From NCBI RefSeq assembly GCF_000633255.1, contig NZ_AYMJ01000036.1, forward strand, positions 1 to 64,000: 64,000 nucleotides of DNA. The letters are read 5' to 3'. Of the stretch, positions 60,272-64,000 are shown one piece after another. This DNA comes from Pseudomonas sp. H1h. GTDB taxonomy: Bacteria > Pseudomonadota > Gammaproteobacteria > Pseudomonadales > Pseudomonadaceae. A model generated the notes under the pieces. The model was not told the DNA's origin. It saw nothing but the letters and a program-made list of their open reading frames with translations, and ran no database searches. The position numbers and the translations under genes were made by a program. Every line of letters starts with the position of its first letter. The first letter of the stretch is position 1.

Positions 60272-61119
60272 ACGACGCATTCCCGCGCCACTGGATGAAC
60301 CGCCAATTCGCTTCGGGGCATGACCTGTATCTGCTACTCGACTCGCAACAACAGGCAGTTCGCCGGCTGTTGCTGCAAACCAGCGACTTCGAGCATTACC
60401 GCATCCTCTACAAAGACACACCCGCCGCCGACCTGGCGGACAACGGGCCGTTTGTTTTTGCCCTTGAGCGGTATGACGACAAACGCATCGCGCCGTTGCT
60501 CGCCTGTCCGCAAGACAACTGGGGCTGGCTGTTCAGCCTGCCCCAAACCGCCCTGTCCGCGTGGGTCGAACACTGGCAGCAACGGCTGATCGTCGGCGCC
60601 CGTCCGCATCAGGCGCTGTACCGCTTTCACGACAACCGCGTGCTGACCCGGACACTCGCACATCTGCCCACCGAAGCCATACCGGGCTACCTCGGCCCGA
60701 CGCTCAGCGTGTGCTACTGGCAGGGCTCGCAATGGGAAAGCAGCGACAACCCCGCGCCCGGCAGCTATCCATTGCCGGAGTCGCCGCTGTGGCTGCAAAC
60801 ACCCGTGCCTGCTGAGCAAACCCGCGAGATTCGCCAGCTCAACGCTCACCGCTACCTGCTGGCCGAACACGAACAGGCCTACGCCGACCTCGCGCGAACA
60901 CAGCCACCGGAAGTCTGGCTGCGTGAACGTCTCGAGCAGGCGGATGCGTGGGGTTGGCAGACAGCGCAGCAGCTGGAGTTTCTGCTGATCCACAGCTTGC
61001 GAACACCCGCTCATGGCATCGATGCGCACTGGCAAGTGCGTCCGGGTGAAACGCCGCAGGAGCACTTCGAACGGGTGAGCCATTGGGTGAAAACGATGGG
61101 TGGAGACGCCGCGCAGTGA
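60268..61119 (+). CDS. DUF4123 T6SS effector adaptor (Tap/TEC)
   Basis: 283 residues from the ATG at 60268 that overlaps the vgrG stop (ATGA). The conserved DUF4123 core is at about 15-155: LYLLLDSQQQAVRRLLLQTSDFEHYRIL and WGWLFSLPQTALSAWVEHWQQRLIV. These chaperone proteins load a specific effector onto their cognate VgrG. The effector is expected two genes downstream, here the class 3 lipase. Confidence 0.9.
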   Translation: MNDAFPRHWMNRQFASGHDLYLLLDSQQQAVRRLLLQTSDFEHYRILYKDTPAADLADNGPFVFALERYDDKRIAPLLACPQDNWGWLFSLPQTALSAWVEHWQQRLIVGARPHQALYRFHDNRVLTRTLAHLPTEAIPGYLGPTLSVCYWQGSQWESSDNPAPGSYPLPESPLWLQTPVPAEQTREIRQLNAHRYLLAEHEQAYADLARTQPPEVWLRERLEQADAWGWQTAQQLEFLLIHSLRTPAHGIDAHWQVRPGETPQEHFERVSHWVKTMGGDAAQ

Positions 61120-61889
61120 AGCGATTTTTTCGACAGGCCGCAGGGGTGGGCTGCATGGGGATGTTGTTGGGGTGTGTGGCGAGTCCGCCCGACAGTTTCA
61201 CGTTCACTGCGGATCTGCCGCCGGGGTTTGTTTATCAGGCTGTCGCCAAATACGAACCCGACATAGGTGAAACCTGCAGTGTTCCGGACGGCCGGAATAC
61301 CGCCGTGGGGTACAACTTGCAGTGGCGTGAGAACTACGTCGCCGTTTCTGAAATAGCTATTCGTAGAACCGTTCGCGGCTGCCCGTTGGTGATCCGCAAA
61401 ATCGATCTGGAAATCTACTTTGCCTACGGGAAAGACCGAGGGGACTTCGCCTCAGACTATTCCGCCGTCGCCATCCGCGGCGAGCTGGAGGAACAGTACA
61501 AAGGCACTTTCGACGAAACCGGTGAAAGCCGCTTTTACGGCCAGTGTCAGTGGCTGTTTCGCACGATGGGACCTTACCGCCGCATCGTAAAACTCCTCGA
61601 CTGCAAAAAAACCGATGAGCTTGGCGCGCTCGCGCGAGGTCGCCCTTTTGCCGCCTACACCCTCGACCAGCTGCCGGGAAAAACCGTGCGGATGAAGATC
61701 GATTTGGCAGCGGAAGAAAGGCCTGCCATCGGCAAGACCTGGGTCAAAGTCCCTGACGGCTGGAAACGCTGCATGGGCGACAACTTCGAAGACCAGGATG
61801 CCTTCTGCTTCGGCAACCACACCGATTTCAGCACCTTCCAAATGGTCGACGGGCGCATCTGCACCATCTACCCCGGCTGCACGGAATAA
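61116..61889 (+). CDS. uncharacterised lipoprotein, candidate T6SS immunity protein
   Basis: 257 residues from a GTG at 61116 that overlaps the DUF4123 stop (GTGA). The signal peptide ends with the lipobox MLLGC (Cys20). The mature part has several Cys (GETCSVPDGRN, VRGCPLVI, YGQCQWLF, KLLDCKKTD, KRCMGDN, CFGNH) that could form disulfides in the periplasm. No known domain recognised. Position between adaptor and lipase effector suggests the protective partner of the effector, as Tli lipoproteins do for Tle lipases; not proven. Confidence 0.8.
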   Translation: MKRFFRQAAGVGCMGMLLGCVASPPDSFTFTADLPPGFVYQAVAKYEPDIGETCSVPDGRNTAVGYNLQWRENYVAVSEIAIRRTVRGCPLVIRKIDLEIYFAYGKDRGDFASDYSAVAIRGELEEQYKGTFDETGESRFYGQCQWLFRTMGPYRRIVKLLDCKKTDELGALARGRPFAAYTLDQLPGKTVRMKIDLAAEERPAIGKTWVKVPDGWKRCMGDNFEDQDAFCFGNHTDFSTFQMVDGRICTIYPGCTE

Positions 61890-61901
61890 GGAGTGTTCCA
61901 C

Positions 61902-64000
61902 ATGACGTCACTTGAAAAGGACCTGCGATCACCGCTCAACAGCCGCCTCCTGAGCTGCCCGGCACAGGGCAACTGGAGCAGTTTTCAACTGGTTGATGAG
62001 TTTGGCTCGGGGGAGGCTTATGAGGGATTGGCCTATGTTGCAGTCGATTCGGAGGGGCAACTATTCAATGGATACCTTGATATCAACGGTATTGGCAAAG
62101 TCGACAACTATTGCGCGGGCCCGATTTCGTTGCGTTTCGAACAGGCTTACGAGGGTCAGGAAAAAGTTTATCTGCGCGTAATGGAACGTCCCCACTACCC
62201 CCTGAAAATCACTGAACTCCAGGTTCGCGCCGAACAAACCCGTTATCGCAATCCGGACGCCACCCGGAACCGCGAACAACCCGTTCCGGGCGGTGACGAA
62301 TACATACAGGTGGAAGTGCGCCATCTGGTCAGGCATGTTGCCCATCTGCCACCCGAGGTCTATCGCCACTACCCCGCCAACAGCGGCCTGTCCGTGATCA
62401 TGGGCAAGCACGCACAAGTCGGCGTCGCCCTGGCCTCACGCAAGCACACGGTGCTGGAAGTGCGTGCGTTACGGGCCTTGCGCCCGATGCTGTCGACGGC
62501 GCCGGAGTTCTGCGCACTCAACCTCTACCAACTGGCATTGATGGCCACCCTGAGTTACTGCCCTTTTGGCCAGAAACCCGCCACCGCGCCGATCAGGGAA
62601 AACCGGGTGACCTTCCCCGAACAACCCAGTGTGGGCAACTGGTTCTCGGATGCCTTGGCCAAATCAGAGGAGTTGTGGCGCGTCGACGCCGCGCAAAGCA
62701 AAGCCTATTACCCCTTGTATGAAGACGTGGCGTATTCCAGAAGGCTGGAAATCGTTCCGTTCGATCCGGTGCTGTATGAGGTCAATGATCCGGCACTTGG
62801 AGAGGATCAGGAGCATCCCGAGAAGGTCCACTTTCTCGACGATAGGCACCTCGGGAAAGAGGCGACCGACACCCAGGCATTCATCACTCACACTGACGAG
62901 CTGATCCTGATCGCAGTACGCGGCACCTTCGAGATCATTCCTGATGGTTTGCGCGATGCCGATGCCTTCCAAGTGCCCTTTGAAGAAGGTGATGGCAACG
63001 TCCATCGCGGCTTTTATGAAGCAGCTAAAAAAGCAGCCGCTTTCGCTACTGACTATTTGGACAGATTCTACGCCGGCCAAAAACTACTGATCTGCGGCCA
63101 CAGCCTAGGCGGCGCGATAACCCTGCTGCTCGCGGAAATGCTGCGCCGCAGATCGAATTTCACTTACGACATCCAGCTCTACACCTACGGCGCCCCCCGC
63201 GCCGGCGACACGGTCTTCACCAAAGCCGCCGCCCCGCTGGTGCATTACCGCATGGTCAACCACAACGACCCGGTGCCCAGCGTGCCGGGTAGCTGGATGA
63301 ACACCAAGATCGGGGTTTACGGGCCTGGCGCGGCGTTGATGTTTACCAATGTGCCGGTCGGGCTGTCGGTGTTCGTCGCGGGCATTACCAACTGGACGGG
63401 GGAAGCCTACGACCACCATGGCACCCTGCATCACGCCATGCCGGTGGAGTTCGGGCGTCAGCGGGTGTCTTCGATCCTGTGGGAGCCGGGCTGCGACACC
63501 ATCACCCAGCACGCCGCGTGCACCGTCGCGCTGCAGCAGAAAAATGGCCTGCCGGATCGTCCGGTCTTGTTGCGGCAGCTCTTCAATGTCGGGCATCACT
63601 CGGTGGTCGGCGGCTATGTCCCGGCATGCTGGGCAGCCCTGCGCCGTTGGCAGCAGGCCCATGAGACGAGTCGCACGCGGGTCACTGACAGCGAGTTCGA
63701 ATGGGTGGAGCAAGCGCTGGTGCGCATTACCCGGCAATTGCGCGCCGCCCGCCAGGACCTGCTGGCCCGGCCAGAGGCCTATGTGCGCACCCAGGAGCGC
63801 ACGATCGAGGCAATCAACCACGAAGTCAGCGGCATCGAGACCACCCATGCGCGCCTGAGCGCTCTGCGGCATAAGCGGGTCCGGGCCTGCGACGTCTACG
63901 GCCTGCTCGCCGAACAGCCGGAGCTGCTCGCCGAAAGCCTGCAACGCTGGCGCGCGCACCCGGAAAACCTCAAGGAAGAACAACTGGCGCAGGCGCCGGA
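61902..64000 (+). CDS. T6SS class 3 lipase effector (Tle2-like, truncated by window)
   Basis: Read directly from the sequence: the ATG at 61902 (AAGGAG-like AAGG upstream) opens a frame that remains open to the window end, over 699 residues. The N-terminal ~230 residues have no recognised domain. The lipase core (about 300-560) has ILIAVRGTFE, VHRGFYEAAKKAA, the nucleophile GHSLGGAITLLLAEM (Ser401), YTYGAPRAGD, RMVNHNDPVPSVPG (Asp candidate) and a later GHHSVVGGY His. It resembles Tle2-type phospholipases such as Vibrio TseL, which also need a DUF4123 adaptor. The 3' end is missing. Confidence 0.88.
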   Translation, partial: MTSLEKDLRSPLNSRLLSCPAQGNWSSFQLVDEFGSGEAYEGLAYVAVDSEGQLFNGYLDINGIGKVDNYCAGPISLRFEQAYEGQEKVYLRVMERPHYPLKITELQVRAEQTRYRNPDATRNREQPVPGGDEYIQVEVRHLVRHVAHLPPEVYRHYPANSGLSVIMGKHAQVGVALASRKHTVLEVRALRALRPMLSTAPEFCALNLYQLALMATLSYCPFGQKPATAPIRENRVTFPEQPSVGNWFSDALAKSEELWRVDAAQSKAYYPLYEDVAYSRRLEIVPFDPVLYEVNDPALGEDQEHPEKVHFLDDRHLGKEATDTQAFITHTDELILIAVRGTFEIIPDGLRDADAFQVPFEEGDGNVHRGFYEAAKKAAAFATDYLDRFYAGQKLLICGHSLGGAITLLLAEMLRRRSNFTYDIQLYTYGAPRAGDTVFTKAAAPLVHYRMVNHNDPVPSVPGSWMNTKIGVYGPGAALMFTNVPVGLSVFVAGITNWTGEAYDHHGTLHHAMPVEFGRQRVSSILWEPGCDTITQHAACTVALQQKNGLPDRPVLLRQLFNVGHHSVVGGYVPACWAALRRWQQAHETSRTRVTDSEFEWVEQALVRITRQLRAARQDLLARPEAYVRTQERTIEAINHEVSGIETTHARLSALRHKRVRACDVYGLLAEQPELLAESLQRWRAHPENLKEEQLAQAP

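Noticed and set aside
63105..63983. Minus-strand open frame opposite the lipase effector
   Set aside because: The plus strand carries the lipase nucleophile and family motifs in a continuous frame; the reverse frame has none.

Overview
The window looks like a chromosomal segment of a Pseudomonas of the P. fluorescens group. The evidence is uniform GC-rich coding, at least eight copies of the GTGGGAGCGGGCTTGCTCGCGAA-type REP repeat typical of that group, and gene neighbourhoods shared with P. aeruginosa (cysA-cysW-cysT-sbp-oscA, then a GGDEF/EAL protein and desA; gabD-gabT next to an HDOD protein). There is no integrase, transposase or CRISPR array. The left edge cuts an AlkA-type glycosylase and the right edge cuts a lipase-type T6SS effector.

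Layout, left to right. 1-7 kb: a fatty acid desaturase divergent from an AraC-type regulator; a heavy-metal/redox-type two-component system divergent from a GlcG-like protein plus a periplasmic hydroxyisourate hydrolase, with a perfect palindrome between them; a Crp/Fnr regulator divergent from a DUF962/Mpo1-like membrane protein. 7-11.3 kb: sulfate uptake operon oscA-sbp-cysT-cysW-cysA. 11.5-17.3 kb: a GGDEF/EAL protein, DesA, a PAS-GGDEF cyclase and a receiver-HDOD protein. 17.4-20.9 kb: gabD-gabT, then tRNA-Arg(CCG) with a terminator. 21-26.5 kb: a small acidic protein, a tightly overlapping VWA-lipoprotein/ECF-sigma/anti-sigma-like operon, a YbhB-like protein and a Rieske-FAD reductase. 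26.4-32.8 kb: pgaABCD for poly-N-acetylglucosamine. 33-42 kb: a DUF945 protein, an AaeXAB-like FUSC efflux operon with its own NodT outer-membrane channel and MarR regulator, a YbaK-like deacylase, and a NfeD/slipin pair.

43-55 kb is the most unusual part. On the minus strand lie a sulfotransferase, a 2433-residue DUF4347 surface-type protein with 16 tandem repeats of about 102 residues, a TolC-family channel, a CysC-like APS kinase, an aspartyl/asparaginyl beta-hydroxylase-like protein and a second sulfotransferase. The parts suggest a self-contained system that makes PAPS, sulfates and hydroxylates a giant exoprotein, and exports it. The biochemical link is inference from gene order. The N-terminal domain of the giant protein also carries a His-Gly / Gly-Cys pattern like clan CD cysteine peptidases.

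55-64 kb: a GT39-type membrane glycosyltransferase, a tail-collar (Mdp-type) protein with a small partner, and a type VI secretion island: vgrG, a DUF4123 adaptor, a lipoprotein (possible immunity protein) and a class 3 lipase effector running off the window. Several gene pairs overlap by four bases (ATGA, GTGA or TTGA), indicating translational coupling in the pga, efflux, sigma, adhesin and T6SS operons.
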